Shown: positions 7,909 to 17,546, counted from the first letter of the stretch. The stretch is DNA of 64,000 nucleotides from Verrucomicrobia bacterium Tous-C9LFEB (GCA_002304345.1 NEUU01000008.1:1-64000); one strand, 5' to 3'. Made by a program: numbers and translations. Notes: a model not told the origin generated them from the letters alone.

Positions 7909-9330
7909 TTAAAACATGTTCAAGCTGTTGACCATGACGCAACGGCGTGAGCGTGTGAACGTCATCGGGGTCGTCACGCCTTCGCCGGTCGGCGTGGCGA
8001 TGCTGAAGCTCAGGAAGCCTTCGCCTCCGAGTCCCAACCCCGTCATGCTCGGGCCGTTCTTGATGAACAGCGTCGTGTCGATGTCCTGCGCCATGCGGGT
8101 CAGGTTCTTCACGTTTTGCGAGTGCATGATACCGGTGTGCTTGTAACCGTGTTCGGACTTGATCGCTTCGGCGAGACCTTCTTCGAAGTTCTTCACGCGA
8201 ACGATCGGCAGGAAGGGCATCATCTGCTCTTCGTCAACGAAGAGATGCTTCGCATCCGTTTCACCGATGAGGAGGTCCGTCGCAGGAGCGACATTGAGGC
8301 CGATCTGCTTCGCGAGCACGGCGGCGTCGGCACCGATGAACTTCTTGTTCACCGAGGCGTGACCGCAACCTGCGCCCTGTCCTTCGGGGAAGGTAAAGGC
8401 AACCTTGGTCAGCGCGTCGACTTGTGAGCCGTTGAGCAGGACCGCTCCGGCGCTCTTCATCGCGGCGATGAGCTTGTCCGCAACAGACTCGACGACGAAC
8501 ACTTGCTTTTCACCAATGCAGAGCAGGTTGTTGTCGTAAGCCGCACCTTGAATGATGCTGCGGGCCGCGAGCTCGATATCGGCCGTCTCGTCGACGACGA
8601 CGGGAGGATTGCCCGGGCCGGCGCAGATGGCGCGTTTGCCGGTCTTCATCGCCGAGCGCACGACGGCGGGGCCGCCGGTAACGCAAAGGAGCTTGATCTT
8701 GTCATGCTTGACCATGGTGTCGAACGTCTCGAGCGAAGGCTTGAGAACGGTCGTCAACAGATCGGTGATGCCGGTCGATTGATAAATGGCTTCGTTGTAG
8801 GCACGAATCGCGATGGCCGCGCACTGGCTGGCCGAGGGATGCGTGTTGTAGCAAACCGCATTGCCCGCCGCGATCATGTTGATCGCGTTGCCGGTCAACG
8901 TCGGCACGCTGTGGGTGGACGGAGTGATCGCACCGATGACGCCCCACGGGGCGAAGTCGATGATGGTGAGACCGAAGTCGCCGCTGAACGCCATGCGTTC
9001 GAGGAATTCCACACCGGGGACGAGTTCGGCGCAAATGCCGAGCTTCTCGATCTTGTGCGGGAGGCGGCCAATCTTGGTTTCGTTGAATTCGATCGTGCCC
9101 CACTCCTTCGCGTTTTGCGCGCTGAGCTTGCGAATGGCGTTAATGGCACCCTTGCGGGCCTTGATTCCGCCTTCCTGCAATTTGAGGAACGACTCGTGAG
9201 CCGCGTTGGCGGCATCCTCCATGCGATCGTAAACGCCAAAGCCGGTCTTACCGGACTCAGCGGCCGCGATCTGCGGACGGAGGCGGGAGAGCACTTCGCT
9301 CACCACCTGGGCAATCAATTTATCATCCAT
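7909..9330 (-). CDS. CoA-acylating aldehyde dehydrogenase (PduP/EutE-like), BMC cargo
   Basis: A 473-residue enzyme of the acylating aldehyde dehydrogenase family, predicted to convert L-lactaldehyde, CoA and NAD to lactyl-CoA and NADH in the compartment lumen. The catalytic cysteine is C271 in NNLLCIGEK, and GPGNPPVVVDE near 238 is typical of the family. Residues 1-18 (MDDKLIAQVVSEVLSRLR) form an amphipathic helix like known N-terminal encapsulation peptides, followed by a flexible stretch. It lies between vertex genes, as in other PV-type loci. The lactaldehyde substrate is inferred from the pathway; propionaldehyde or acetaldehyde would be alternatives. Confidence 0.95.
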   Translation of the reverse strand: MDDKLIAQVVSEVLSRLRPQIAAAESGKTGFGVYDRMEDAANAAHESFLKLQEGGIKARKGAINAIRKLSAQNAKEWGTIEFNETKIGRLPHKIEKLGICAELVPGVEFLERMAFSGDFGLTIIDFAPWGVIGAITPSTHSVPTLTGNAINMIAAGNAVCYNTHPSASQCAAIAIRAYNEAIYQSTGITDLLTTVLKPSLETFDTMVKHDKIKLLCVTGGPAVVRSAMKTGKRAICAGPGNPPVVVDETADIELAARSIIQGAAYDNNLLCIGEKQVFVVESVADKLIAAMKSAGAVLLNGSQVDALTKVAFTFPEGQGAGCGHASVNKKFIGADAAVLAKQIGLNVAPATDLLIGETDAKHLFVDEEQMMPFLPIVRVKNFEEGLAEAIKSEHGYKHTGIMHSQNVKNLTRMAQDIDTTLFIKNGPSMTGLGLGGEGFLSFSIATPTGEGVTTPMTFTRSRRCVMVNSLNMF

Positions 9331-9357
9331 GTCTGAAACTTTCTTTTATTCGGCGAA

Positions 9358-9666
9358 TCAATGGGCCTTGTAGATCACGTTGCGGGCGATATCGATCGTA
9401 TCGACAATCCCCACCACCACGGCATCCACCGGCTGTTCCTTGTCCTTGACCCCGTTGCGGGCGGAGCTTCCCTGGACAATGAGAACCAGTTCACCCTCAC
9501 CCGCACCAAGCTGGTCAACGGCCACCAGAGTCGAGGAGCCCTTCTTGAATTCCTTCGAGGCGGGCGAGTCGACGTAGAGAGGACGGACGAGCAGGAATTT
9601 GCTGCCCGTCATCTTCTCGTTCTTCTTGGTGGCGACAATGCTGCCTTCCACCTGGGCCAGTATCAT
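9358..9666 (-). CDS. BMC vertex (pentamer) protein, EutN/CcmL family
   Basis: A 102-residue BMC-P protein with the N-terminal strand MILAQVEGSIVATKK, a VRPLYVD segment, VDQLGAGEGELVLIVQGSSA and a C-terminal DAVVVGIVDTIDI strand. The GxGxGELV core and the SSAR motif are the best matches to EutN/CcmL of the three vertex proteins here. It is followed 27 bp later by the aldehyde dehydrogenase and preceded by a hexameric shell gene, which supports membership of the shell operon. Confidence 0.94.
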   Translation of the reverse strand: MILAQVEGSIVATKKNEKMTGSKFLLVRPLYVDSPASKEFKKGSSTLVAVDQLGAGEGELVLIVQGSSARNGVKDKEQPVDAVVVGIVDTIDIARNVIYKAH

Positions 9667-9693
9667 AATTTTGGGGCGGTCAGTGAGACCGCT

Positions 9694-9978
9694 TTATTTA
9701 CCGGCCTTGGGCAACACGATGGCGAGGTCGTTGTGGGGGCGGGCGATGACGCTGGCCGAGACAACTTCACCGAGGCTCTGCGCGGCGGTCTTGCCGGATT
9801 CGATGGCGGCCTTGACGGCGGCGACATCACCGGTGACGGCGACCGTGACCATGGCGTTGCCGACCTGCGTGAACGGGCCGACGAGAGTGACGTTGGCGGA
9901 CTTGAGCATCGCGTCCGTGGCTTCGACGAGCGCGACCAGACCGCGCGTTTCAATCATACCGACTGCTTGTTGTGACAT
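9694..9978 (-). CDS. BMC hexameric shell protein (BMC-H)
   Basis: A 94-residue single-domain BMC shell protein (QQAVGMIETRGLVALVEA at the N-terminus, GDVAAVKAAIESG near 50, SVIARPHNDL near 76). Six copies form a flat hexamer that tiles the shell. The loop that lines the central pore reads QVGNAM here, unlike the KIGSG and IGGG loops of the two other shell paralogues in the operon, so its pore may pass different metabolites. It lies 27 bp upstream of a vertex gene and 52 bp after acetate kinase. Confidence 0.97.
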   Translation of the reverse strand: MSQQAVGMIETRGLVALVEATDAMLKSANVTLVGPFTQVGNAMVTVAVTGDVAAVKAAIESGKTAAQSLGEVVSASVIARPHNDLAIVLPKAGK

Positions 9979-10030
9979 ATCGTTACCTTTTTTCTATTTG
10001 GGTTGTTGTTAATTTTTCTGAAATGACTTT

Positions 10031-11230
10031 TTACTTCGCGCCCAGTTTCGTCCAGGCGTTGCGTGCGATGATGATTTCCTCATTGGTGGGAATCACCCGC
10101 ACTTGAATCTTGGAGTCCGGCGCACTGATCACGGCTTCCTGGCTGCGAACCGTCGCGTTGAACTTCTTGTCGAGCTTGAGCCCGCAGAAGGTCAGACCTT
10201 CGCAGACCGCCTCGCGCACCTGCCAGTCGTTCTCTCCGATACCGCCGGTGAAGACAATGACGTCCGCACCGTCGAGCTCGACGAGAAATTGACCGACATA
10301 CTTGCGAATCGCTCCGACGAAGACGTCGATGGCTACCCGCGCGTTTTCATTGCCCTTGCCCACCGCTTCCCAAAGATCGCGGACATCGCCCGTGGGCAAT
10401 CCCGACATTCCCTTGAGACCGGCATTCTTGGAGAGTTCCGACGCTGCCTTGTCCAATCCCAGCCCGCACTCGCGCGCCAGATAGGTGAAGGCAAACACGT
10501 CGAAATCGCCCACTCGATTGTTTTGTGGCAGACCGCTCTGCGGTGTCATACCCCAACTGGAATCAACCGCCGTGCCGTCCTTGACCGCGGCAATCGAGGA
10601 GCTCCCGCCCAAGTGGCAGGAAATCAAACGCATCTTCTTCGAACCGACGAGTTCCGCCGAACGCTCGGTGATGAAGCGGTGGCTCGCGCCATGGAATCCA
10701 TAGCGGCGAATCCCGTACTTCTCCTCCCACTCCAGCGGCACCGGGAAGCGGCGGTTATGCAACGGAACGTTGTCATAAAAGGCCGTTTCAAACGTGCCGA
10801 CGCACGGAATCCCCGCATACAACTTGTGGCAGGCGCGCACTCCCGCCACGTAGGGCGGATTGTGGGCCGGGAACAGGCTGTAGAGATCTTCCATGGCCTT
10901 GAGCACCGTCTCATCCAGGACTTGCGTTCCTGAGATGTTCTTGGCACCCACGGGCTTGAAGCCGAAGGCGGCGAGCTCGTGAAAGCTGCCGAGCACCTTC
11001 CCAATCAAATGCTTTTCCGCGAGGGAAAAAGCGGCGGCGTGATCCGGGCAGGCATCCTCGCCCGAAACCGCTTCCTGTCCTTCCACCTGGATTTTCCACG
11101 GGGAAAGAGGGCTGCCGATACGCTCCACGCCACCGCGCGCCAGCAGGCGTTCGGAGGGCATTTCGAACAAGCGGAACTTGAACGAGGTGGTGCCGATATT
11201 GGCAACGAGGATTTTGTTCGATTGGGACAT
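10031..11230 (-). CDS. ackA: Acetate kinase family acyl kinase
   Basis: A 399-residue ASKHA-fold kinase: ILVANIGTTSFKFRLF at the N-terminus, YGIRRYGFHGASHRFI near 170, SCHLGGSSSIAAV near 203 and the C-terminal FTGGIGEND segment near 327. In this operon it would turn the acyl-phosphate made by PduL (lactyl-phosphate, possibly acetyl-phosphate) into the free acid with ATP formation. No encapsulation helix is evident, so it may act in the cytosol. Its placement between hexameric shell genes is typical of PV-type BMC loci. The family name is certain; lactyl-phosphate as substrate is inferred. Confidence 0.95.
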   Translation of the reverse strand: MSQSNKILVANIGTTSFKFRLFEMPSERLLARGGVERIGSPLSPWKIQVEGQEAVSGEDACPDHAAAFSLAEKHLIGKVLGSFHELAAFGFKPVGAKNISGTQVLDETVLKAMEDLYSLFPAHNPPYVAGVRACHKLYAGIPCVGTFETAFYDNVPLHNRRFPVPLEWEEKYGIRRYGFHGASHRFITERSAELVGSKKMRLISCHLGGSSSIAAVKDGTAVDSSWGMTPQSGLPQNNRVGDFDVFAFTYLARECGLGLDKAASELSKNAGLKGMSGLPTGDVRDLWEAVGKGNENARVAIDVFVGAIRKYVGQFLVELDGADVIVFTGGIGENDWQVREAVCEGLTFCGLKLDKKFNATVRSQEAVISAPDSKIQVRVIPTNEEIIIARNAWTKLGAK

Positions 11231-11267
11231 TGTCGTGTGTTGATCAGTGATGCTGAACCAAGACTAC

Positions 11268-11564
11268 TTATTTGGTGGCGGCGGGCTTGTTGAGGAACTT
11301 GCCGAGCTTCACCAGGTCTTCGTGCGGACGGGGGATCACATGGACCGCCACGACTTCGCCGATGGAGGCAGCCGCCGTTGCGCCGGCTTCCACCGCCGCC
11401 TTGACGCCCGCGACATCGCCGCGAACAAACACGGCCACGTTGCCGGAGCCGATCTTTTCCCAACCCACCACTTCGACATTGGCGGCCTTGAGCATCGCGT
11501 CGGTCGCTTCGAACTGGGCGGTCAGGCCCTTGGTTTCAATCATTCCTAAAGCTTGTGCTGACAT
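11268..11564 (-). CDS. BMC hexameric shell protein (BMC-H)
   Basis: A 98-residue BMC-H protein ([42 protein letters not shown]). The pore loop reads KIGSGN, the common form in propanediol and ethanolamine shell hexamers. A short Ala/Thr/Lys tail follows the conserved domain. It is 34 bp from the next shell gene and 37 bp from acetate kinase, both on the same strand. Confidence 0.97.
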   Translation of the reverse strand: MSAQALGMIETKGLTAQFEATDAMLKAANVEVVGWEKIGSGNVAVFVRGDVAGVKAAVEAGATAAASIGEVVAVHVIPRPHEDLVKLGKFLNKPAATK

Positions 11565-11598
11565 AGTATCTTTTTCCTTTATGAGATTCGTTCGTGAT

Positions 11599-11865
11599 TT
11601 AGAGGAAGGTCTTCAACAGCTCGGGGCTGGGGCGGGCGATGACGTGGGAGGCCACGAGATTGCCAATGCGCTTGGAGGCTTCCTTACCGGCTTCGACGGC
11701 CGCCTTGACGCTGCCGATATCACCCTGGATGACCGTGGTGATCAATCCGCCACCGATGGGGATCAATTTGATGAGTTGCACGTTCGCGGCTTTGACCATC
11801 GCGTCGCTGGCTTCCACCAGGCCGACGTAGCCACGGGTTTCAATGAGACCGATTGCTTCATTCAT
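11599..11865 (-). CDS. BMC hexameric shell protein (BMC-H)
   Basis: An 88-residue BMC-H protein of minimal length ([42 protein letters not shown]). The pore loop is PIGGGL. It is the first shell gene of the operon, separated from pduL by a 180-bp gap that holds an AT-rich inverted repeat. The three hexamer genes and three vertex genes, with no tandem-domain trimer gene in the window, match the known PV-type shell gene set. Confidence 0.97.
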   Translation of the reverse strand: MNEAIGLIETRGYVGLVEASDAMVKAANVQLIKLIPIGGGLITTVIQGDIGSVKAAVEAGKEASKRIGNLVASHVIARPSPELLKTFL

Positions 11866-11917
11866 GCTTGTTATTTCCTATTGTTAGTTGGGGTTGAGTA
11901 TTACGAAAACGATGTTC

Positions 11918-12031
11918 TTTTTTTGACGAAATTAACGATATTTACGAAATTTGAAGAATGAGATTTTCTGATTCAGGAAACTTCTTTCCTGTCTTTCAAT
12001 TTTGTTAATTCCGTTAATTTCGTCTAAAATT
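11918..12031. repeat. AT-rich inverted repeat, GACGAAATT family, copy A
   Basis: Left arm (about 11918-11951, TTTGACGAAATTAACG) and right arm (about 11998-12031, CCGTTAATTTCGTC) are imperfect reverse complements around a loop of about 45 bp. It lies between pduL and the first shell gene. Related copies are at 15293-15398 and 29628-29796, also between genes read in one direction. Confidence 0.8.
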
Positions 12032-12045
12032 CTTTGCCTTATTTA

Positions 12046-12714
<669 letters not shown>

Positions 12715-12765
12715 ATTTATCTGGATTCCAACGTTTGGGTTTAAAGTTTGAGTTAAGCTGTTGTT

Positions 12766-13542
12766 TTAAGCTGAAATGACCTGACCTTTTTTAGTCTGAA
12801 TCCCGCGCTTCTCCAGCAAGGCCGGGGTCGCGTCGGTGATCAGGGAAAAATTCGCCTTCCAGTCCACCAGCAGATAATCCGTCTGCGTGTCGAGCTTCTG
12901 CGCATCCAAACACACACAGGACTGGGTAGAACGTTTGAAGACCGCGAGCTGAAAGTCAATGACATCCGGCTGGGAATTCCAGATTCCCTCCGCCGTCATG
13001 CCTTCCGCGCCGAGAAAGGCGTGGTCGAACTTCCACAGCTTCAACGTCTGCAGGGCCACGCCGCCCAACAGGAGCGACTGGCGATAGAAAAGTTGGCCGC
13101 CGAGCAAATGCACCGCGTAACCGCGCACCGGGCCGAGCATTTCCGCGATCGGCAACGAGTTCGTCACCAGCGTCAGTCCGCGAATCGGCTTCTGGCGCAG
13201 CACATCGGCCAGCGCAAAGAGGGTCGTACCGACGTCGAGGAAGCAGGTGGAGTTCGGCTTGATCAAATCATGCACCGCGAGGGCGATGCGCTTCTTCGCC
13301 TCGGGAGCGCGGACCTGACGTTCGCGGAACGAGGAAAAGGTCTGGTCAAAGGAACTCATCGCGCCGCCGTACGTGCGGGTGATCTTGTGTTCCTGCGCCA
13401 GCACCGCGAGATCGCGGCGGGCGGTCGCTTCAGAGACGCCGAGCTTGTCGCACAGCTCCGTCAGCGGGAGAAAACGGTGTTGTTGCAGCAGCTGGGCCAG
13501 GCGGGAACGCCGGGCTTGGACATACTTCACTGCAACTTTCAT
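12766..13542 (-). CDS. DeoR-family transcriptional regulator of the rhamnose BMC locus
   Basis: A 258-residue regulator with an N-terminal winged helix-turn-helix (about 5-60, including LTELCDKLGVSEATARRDLA) and a C-terminal sugar-phosphate-sensing domain (about 75-235, with DVGTTLFALADVL and a late KANFSLITD segment). ATG at 13542 is chosen because AAGGTG lies eight bases upstream; an open extension to 13581 merely reads the operator. It is the first gene of the minus-strand BMC operon and faces rhamnulokinase. Two palindromes in the divergent promoter region are its probable operators. The effector may be rhamnulose-1-phosphate or a related phosphate, inferred only. Confidence 0.92.
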   Translation of the reverse strand: MKVAVKYVQARRSRLAQLLQQHRFLPLTELCDKLGVSEATARRDLAVLAQEHKITRTYGGAMSSFDQTFSSFRERQVRAPEAKKRIALAVHDLIKPNSTCFLDVGTTLFALADVLRQKPIRGLTLVTNSLPIAEMLGPVRGYAVHLLGGQLFYRQSLLLGGVALQTLKLWKFDHAFLGAEGMTAEGIWNSQPDVIDFQLAVFKRSTQSCVCLDAQKLDTQTDYLLVDWKANFSLITDATPALLEKRGIQTKKGQVISA

Positions 13543-13563
13543 GGCGTCACCTTCTGCGATTAT

Positions 13564-13581
13564 ATGATTGGAGTCAATCAT
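13564..13581. promoter_or_regulatory. Probable DeoR operator, site 1
   Basis: ATGATTG-GAGT-CAATCAT is a perfect 7-4-7 palindrome, 22 bp upstream of the repressor start. It is an inverted copy of site 2, with matching AT-rich flanks. The two centres are exactly 80 bp apart. Confidence 0.75.
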
Positions 13582-13643
13582 TAAATTGCAACCGACGCAA
13601 TTTTGTCACCAGCCAAAAGCCCGCAACCGGACTATTAGTTTTT

Positions 13644-13661
13644 ATGATTGACTCCAATCAT
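13644..13661. promoter_or_regulatory. Probable DeoR operator, site 2
   Basis: ATGATTG-ACTC-CAATCAT, a perfect 7-4-7 palindrome, with flanks that match site 1 when inverted. It lies about 135 bp upstream of rhamnulokinase. Occupation of both sites could loop the intervening DNA and silence both directions. Confidence 0.75.
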
Positions 13662-13795
13662 ATAAAGGAAGATTATCTAACATCATGTCAAGGAGCCGTT
13701 TTGCCCGTCTGCAAAATCGCCCACGCCGAACGCCCTCATCCCGCGCTCCGGTTTTGTAACCCCAACCCTACTTACCCTTTACCCCTTTTTCTCTT

Positions 13796-15274
13796 ATGCC
13801 CCAACGTCACTATGTCGCCTGCGATCTCGGTGCCGATAGCGGCCGCGTCATTCTCGGCACGCTCGAAAACGGCAAACTCGCCCTCGAAGAAATCCACCGC
13901 TTCCCCACCGGAGCCCTCCCGGTGCGCGATACCCTGCGCTGGAATATCCTCCGCATCTTCGAGGAGATCAAGACCGGCCTGCGCCTCGTGGCCAAGCGCA
14001 ATCTGAAGATCTCCGGCATCAGCACCGACTCGTGGGGCGTGGACTACGCGTTCCTCTTCGGCAACGAGCCGTTCCTGACCCAGCCCTATCATTACCGCGA
14101 CGTGCGCACGGATAAGGGATTCGAACAAGCGTTTGCCGTGGTGCCGAAGAAGGAAATCTTCGAGCAGACCGGCATCCAGTTCATGACGCTCAACACGCTC
14201 TATCAGCTCCACGCCGATCTGCGCGAACGTCCCGAGATTCTCAATCTCAGCGAGCAGTTCCTTTGCATCGCCGACTATTTCAATTTCCTTTTCTCCAACG
14301 TGAAAGCGGTGGAGGAATCGATGGCGAGCACGACGCAGCTCTATAATCCCACCACCCACGCGTGGGCCAAGCCGCTGATCGAGAAGCTCGGTCTGCCGTA
14401 TCGCGTATTCCCGAAGGTCGTTCCCTCCGCCTCGATCCTCGGCCCGGTCGCCCCGACCCTCGCGGCGGAGTTGAACTGGCAGGAGACGAAAGTCGTCGCG
14501 ACCTGTTCGCACGACACCGGCGCAGCCGTCGCCGCGGTTCCCGGTGAAGGCGATGACTGGGCCTATTTGAGCTCCGGCACGTGGTCACTGCTCGGCATCG
14601 AGAGCCCCACGCCGATTATTAATGCGGAAAGTCTCGAGAAGAATTTCACCAACGAAATCGGCGTCGGCGGTTCGATCCGCTTCCTGAAGAACATCGTCGG
14701 TCTCTGGATGGTGCAGGAATCGCGCCGCACGTGGACGCTCGCGGGTGAGAAGTATTCCTTCGAGGAGCTCAGCCATCTCGCGACGGAAGCCCCCTCGTTG
14801 CGCAGCCTGATCAACCCCACCTCGGCCCGCTTCGCCAAGCCGAACGATATGCCAAAGAAGGTCGCCGACTACTGTCGCGAGACCGGCCAGCCCGTGCCGG
14901 AAACTCCCGGCCAGATCATCCGCACGATTTACGAGAGCCTGGCACTCCTCTATTCCCTCACTCTCGAAAACCTCGAGCATCTCTCCGGCCGCAAGATCAA
15001 CCGCCTGCACATCGTCGGCGGCGGCGGCAAGGACAAGCTCCTGAATCAATTCACCGCCAACGCCATTGGCCGCCCTGTCTACGCCGGTCCGATGGAATGC
15101 ACCGCGGTGGGCAATCTCCTCATCCAGGCGCTCGCGTTGGGCGACATCAAAACCCACGCCGACCTGCGCACCATCGTCCGCAACACCTTCCCGCTCGACA
15201 CGTACAAGCCGGAGAACGAAGCGGTCTTTGCCAAGGCCCGCCATCGCTTTGCCAAGTTGCCCGTGCTAGATTAA
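13796..15274 (+). CDS. rhaB: Rhamnulokinase (FGGY family)
   Basis: A 492-residue sugar kinase that phosphorylates L-rhamnulose at O1 with ATP. N-terminal ACDLGADSGRVILG (8-21) and the WNILRIFEEI and GISTDSWGVDYAFL segments (near 50 and 75) are typical of RhaB. The ATP-binding half includes SSGTWSLLG near 260 and HIVGGGGKDKLLNQ near 405. It is read divergently from the DeoR gene, with the twin operators between them. The isomerase downstream on the plus strand favours rhamnulose over fuculose as substrate. No Shine-Dalgarno site is seen before ATG 13796. Confidence 0.93.
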   Translation: MPQRHYVACDLGADSGRVILGTLENGKLALEEIHRFPTGALPVRDTLRWNILRIFEEIKTGLRLVAKRNLKISGISTDSWGVDYAFLFGNEPFLTQPYHYRDVRTDKGFEQAFAVVPKKEIFEQTGIQFMTLNTLYQLHADLRERPEILNLSEQFLCIADYFNFLFSNVKAVEESMASTTQLYNPTTHAWAKPLIEKLGLPYRVFPKVVPSASILGPVAPTLAAELNWQETKVVATCSHDTGAAVAAVPGEGDDWAYLSSGTWSLLGIESPTPIINAESLEKNFTNEIGVGGSIRFLKNIVGLWMVQESRRTWTLAGEKYSFEELSHLATEAPSLRSLINPTSARFAKPNDMPKKVADYCRETGQPVPETPGQIIRTIYESLALLYSLTLENLEHLSGRKINRLHIVGGGGKDKLLNQFTANAIGRPVYAGPMECTAVGNLLIQALALGDIKTHADLRTIVRNTFPLDTYKPENEAVFAKARHRFAKLPVLD

Positions 15275-15292
15275 GATAATAAGACAAAGGCA

Positions 15293-15398
15293 TTTTTGAC
15301 GAAATTTACGGAATTAACGAAATCCTCAAGACACAAACTTTCTAACTCCTTTTTCCCTCCCCTTAATTCCGTAAATTCCGTTAATTTCGTCAAAAAAA
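15293..15398. repeat. AT-rich inverted repeat, GACGAAATT family, copy B
   Basis: The arms at 15293-15323 (TTTTTGACGAAATTTACGG at the outer end) and 15365-15398 are near-perfect reverse complements around a 41-bp loop. It lies between rhaB and lutA, which are read in the same direction. It could attenuate, terminate or protect the transcript ends. Confidence 0.85.
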
Positions 15399-15414
15399 TC
15401 CCCGTTCCCCTGCC

Positions 15415-16131
15415 ATGAAAATCTCCCTCTTCATCCCCTGCTTCATCAACCAGTTTTATCCGCAAGTGGGGATTCACATGGTCGAGATCCTCGAGCGTCT
15501 CGGCCACACGGTCGACTATCCCGAGCGTCAGACCTGTTGCGGCCAGCCGCCGTTCAACTCCGGTTATTGGGACGAGAGCCGCACCGCGGCGGTGAATATC
15601 CTCGAAGCCTTTCAGGATTCCGAAATCGTCGTCTCCGCTTCCGGTTCCTGCGGCGCGATGTTGAAAGTTTTTTACGGCGATCTCTTCAAGGATACGCCGC
15701 ACGAAAAAGCGGCGAAGGAACTCTCCGCCAAGACGTGGGAATTCTCCGACTTCCTCGTGAACAAGCTCGGCGTCACCGACGTCGGCGCGAAGTTCAACGC
15801 GAAGGTCACCTTCCATGACGGCTGCCACGGCTTGCGCGAACTCGGCATTCACGACGCGCCCCGCCAGTTGCTCGCCAAAGTGCAGGGCCTCGAACTCGTC
15901 GAGATGCAGGACGGCCCCATTTGCTGCGGCTTTGGCGGCACCTTCGCCGTGAAGTACCCCACGATTTCCACCGCCATGGGCGAGGTCAAAAGTGACCTCA
16001 TCCTCGCCACCGGAGCCGATTATGTCGTCTCCAATGACTCCAGTTGCCTGATGCACATTCAGGGCTACATGGATCGCGAGAAGAAAAAAGTCAAAGGCCT
16101 CCACCTCGCTGAAGTCCTCGCCCAAAGATAA
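15415..16131 (+). CDS. lutA: Lactate utilisation protein A, cysteine-rich Fe-S subunit
   Basis: A 238-residue protein with two CCG domains, the hallmark of LutA/GlcF/HdrB-type subunits: QTCCGQPPFN near 39 with SGSCGAML near 77, and FHDGCHGLREL near 137 with ICCGFGGTFAV near 165. LutA, LutB and LutC together oxidise L-lactate to pyruvate in Bacillus and other bacteria. Here they would use lactate from the microcompartment pathway. The start follows the AT-rich inverted repeat; lutB begins five bases after its stop. Confidence 0.93.
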   Translation: MKISLFIPCFINQFYPQVGIHMVEILERLGHTVDYPERQTCCGQPPFNSGYWDESRTAAVNILEAFQDSEIVVSASGSCGAMLKVFYGDLFKDTPHEKAAKELSAKTWEFSDFLVNKLGVTDVGAKFNAKVTFHDGCHGLRELGIHDAPRQLLAKVQGLELVEMQDGPICCGFGGTFAVKYPTISTAMGEVKSDLILATGADYVVSNDSSCLMHIQGYMDREKKKVKGLHLAEVLAQR

Positions 16132-16136
16132 ATCCC

Positions 16137-17546
16137 ATGATCGCTCCCAAATCCCTTTTCAAACGCGACTCCGCCATCAACGCGGCGGACGTCCCGCGCC
16201 GCACCTTCGTCCGCAACGCCCTCCACGGGTACGAGGTCAAACGCGACCTGAACAAAGCCAAGTTCCAGGATTGGCAATCGGCCCGCGAGACCGCCTCGGA
16301 AATCAAATTCGAAGGCATCAATCACCTCGACAAATACCTCGCCGAATTCGCGAAGAACGCGGAAGCGCGCGGCACCAAAGTTTTCTTCGCCAGCACGCCC
16401 ACCCAGGCCCGCGAGTATATCATCAACCTCGCCCGCGAGAAAAACGTCCGCTCGATCATCAAGTCCAAGACGATGACCAGCGAGGAAATCCACCTCAACG
16501 ACGCGCTCGAAAAAGAAGGCTTTGGCGTGGTCGAATCCGACCTCGGCGAGTTCATCCAGCAGCTCCGCAACGAGCCGCCCTATCACTTCGTCTTTCCCTG
16601 CATGCACCTCAAGCGGGACGAGATCAGCCAGCTTTTCCACGACAAGATCGGCTCCGCGCAGACGGACAGTCCCGAAGAGTTGACTATGATCGCGCGCCGT
16701 TTCCTGCGGGAAAAATACATTCAGGCGGACATGGGCATCAGTGGCGCGAACTTCATCGTCGCGGAAACCGGCATGATCTCGGTCACGGAAAACGAAGGTA
16801 ATGCGCGCCTGACCACTTCGCTGCCGAAGATCCACGTGGCGCTCGTGGGCATCGAAAAAATTCTTCCCAAGCTCGAAGATCTCTCCCTCTTCCTCCCCAT
16901 GCTCGGCACCGCCGGGGCGGGTCAGCTCATGACCGGCTACAACACCATGTTCGGCGGCCCCCGCCAGCCCGGTGAAACCGACGGCCCGGAGGAATTCCAC
17001 GTCGTCCTGATCGATAACCACCGCACCGAACTGCTCGCCGACGCGGAACAACGCGACGCGCTCCACTGCATCCGCTGCGGCGCGTGCCTCAACGTCTGCC
17101 CCGTGTTCAAGAACATCGGCGGTCACACCTACGGCACCACCTATGCCGGTCCCGTCGGCTCGGTCATCACCCCCCACCTGCGCGGCCTGCAGGATTGGAA
17201 ACATCTTTCCGGCGCGTCCTCGCTTTGCGGCGCGTGCACCGAAGCGTGTCCGGTCAAGATCGACCTGCACCATCACCTCCTCCAAAACCGTCGCAACGCG
17301 GCGGCCGAAAAACCGGTCTGGTGGGAAAAGTCGCTCTGGATTGGCTTCGCCCTCCTCATGCGCCAACCGACGCTTTACTACTGGCTGACCAAGACCGCGC
17401 CGATCGCGCAATTCTTCCATCCGCTCGTGAAAGGCTCAATCCTCGATCCCATGCAGGCATGGACCCGCACCCGCGAGTTTCCCATGTCGGCCACGACGAC
17501 CTTCAAGGATTACTGGAAACAAAAGAAAAAGCAGGGCGCCCGCTAG
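16137..17546 (+). CDS. lutB: Lactate utilisation protein B, ferredoxin-like Fe-S subunit
   Basis: A 469-residue protein with an N-terminal LUD-type domain (about 60-290) and two [4Fe-4S] motifs, CIRCGACLNVCPVF near 311 and CGACTEACPVKIDL near 364. A C-terminal segment (about 395-450) includes a hydrophobic stretch. It is the electron-transfer part of the LutABC lactate oxidase. Gene order lutA-lutB-lutC with short gaps is the standard arrangement and indicates one transcript. Confidence 0.94.
   Translation: MIAPKSLFKRDSAINAADVPRRTFVRNALHGYEVKRDLNKAKFQDWQSARETASEIKFEGINHLDKYLAEFAKNAEARGTKVFFASTPTQAREYIINLAREKNVRSIIKSKTMTSEEIHLNDALEKEGFGVVESDLGEFIQQLRNEPPYHFVFPCMHLKRDEISQLFHDKIGSAQTDSPEELTMIARRFLREKYIQADMGISGANFIVAETGMISVTENEGNARLTTSLPKIHVALVGIEKILPKLEDLSLFLPMLGTAGAGQLMTGYNTMFGGPRQPGETDGPEEFHVVLIDNHRTELLADAEQRDALHCIRCGACLNVCPVFKNIGGHTYGTTYAGPVGSVITPHLRGLQDWKHLSGASSLCGACTEACPVKIDLHHHLLQNRRNAAAEKPVWWEKSLWIGFALLMRQPTLYYWLTKTAPIAQFFHPLVKGSILDPMQAWTRTREFPMSATTTFKDYWKQKKKQGAR

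Noticed and set aside
13543-13581. Upstream extension of the DeoR reading frame
   Set aside because: The extra codons only read the operator palindrome, and a good ribosome-binding site precedes ATG 13542.
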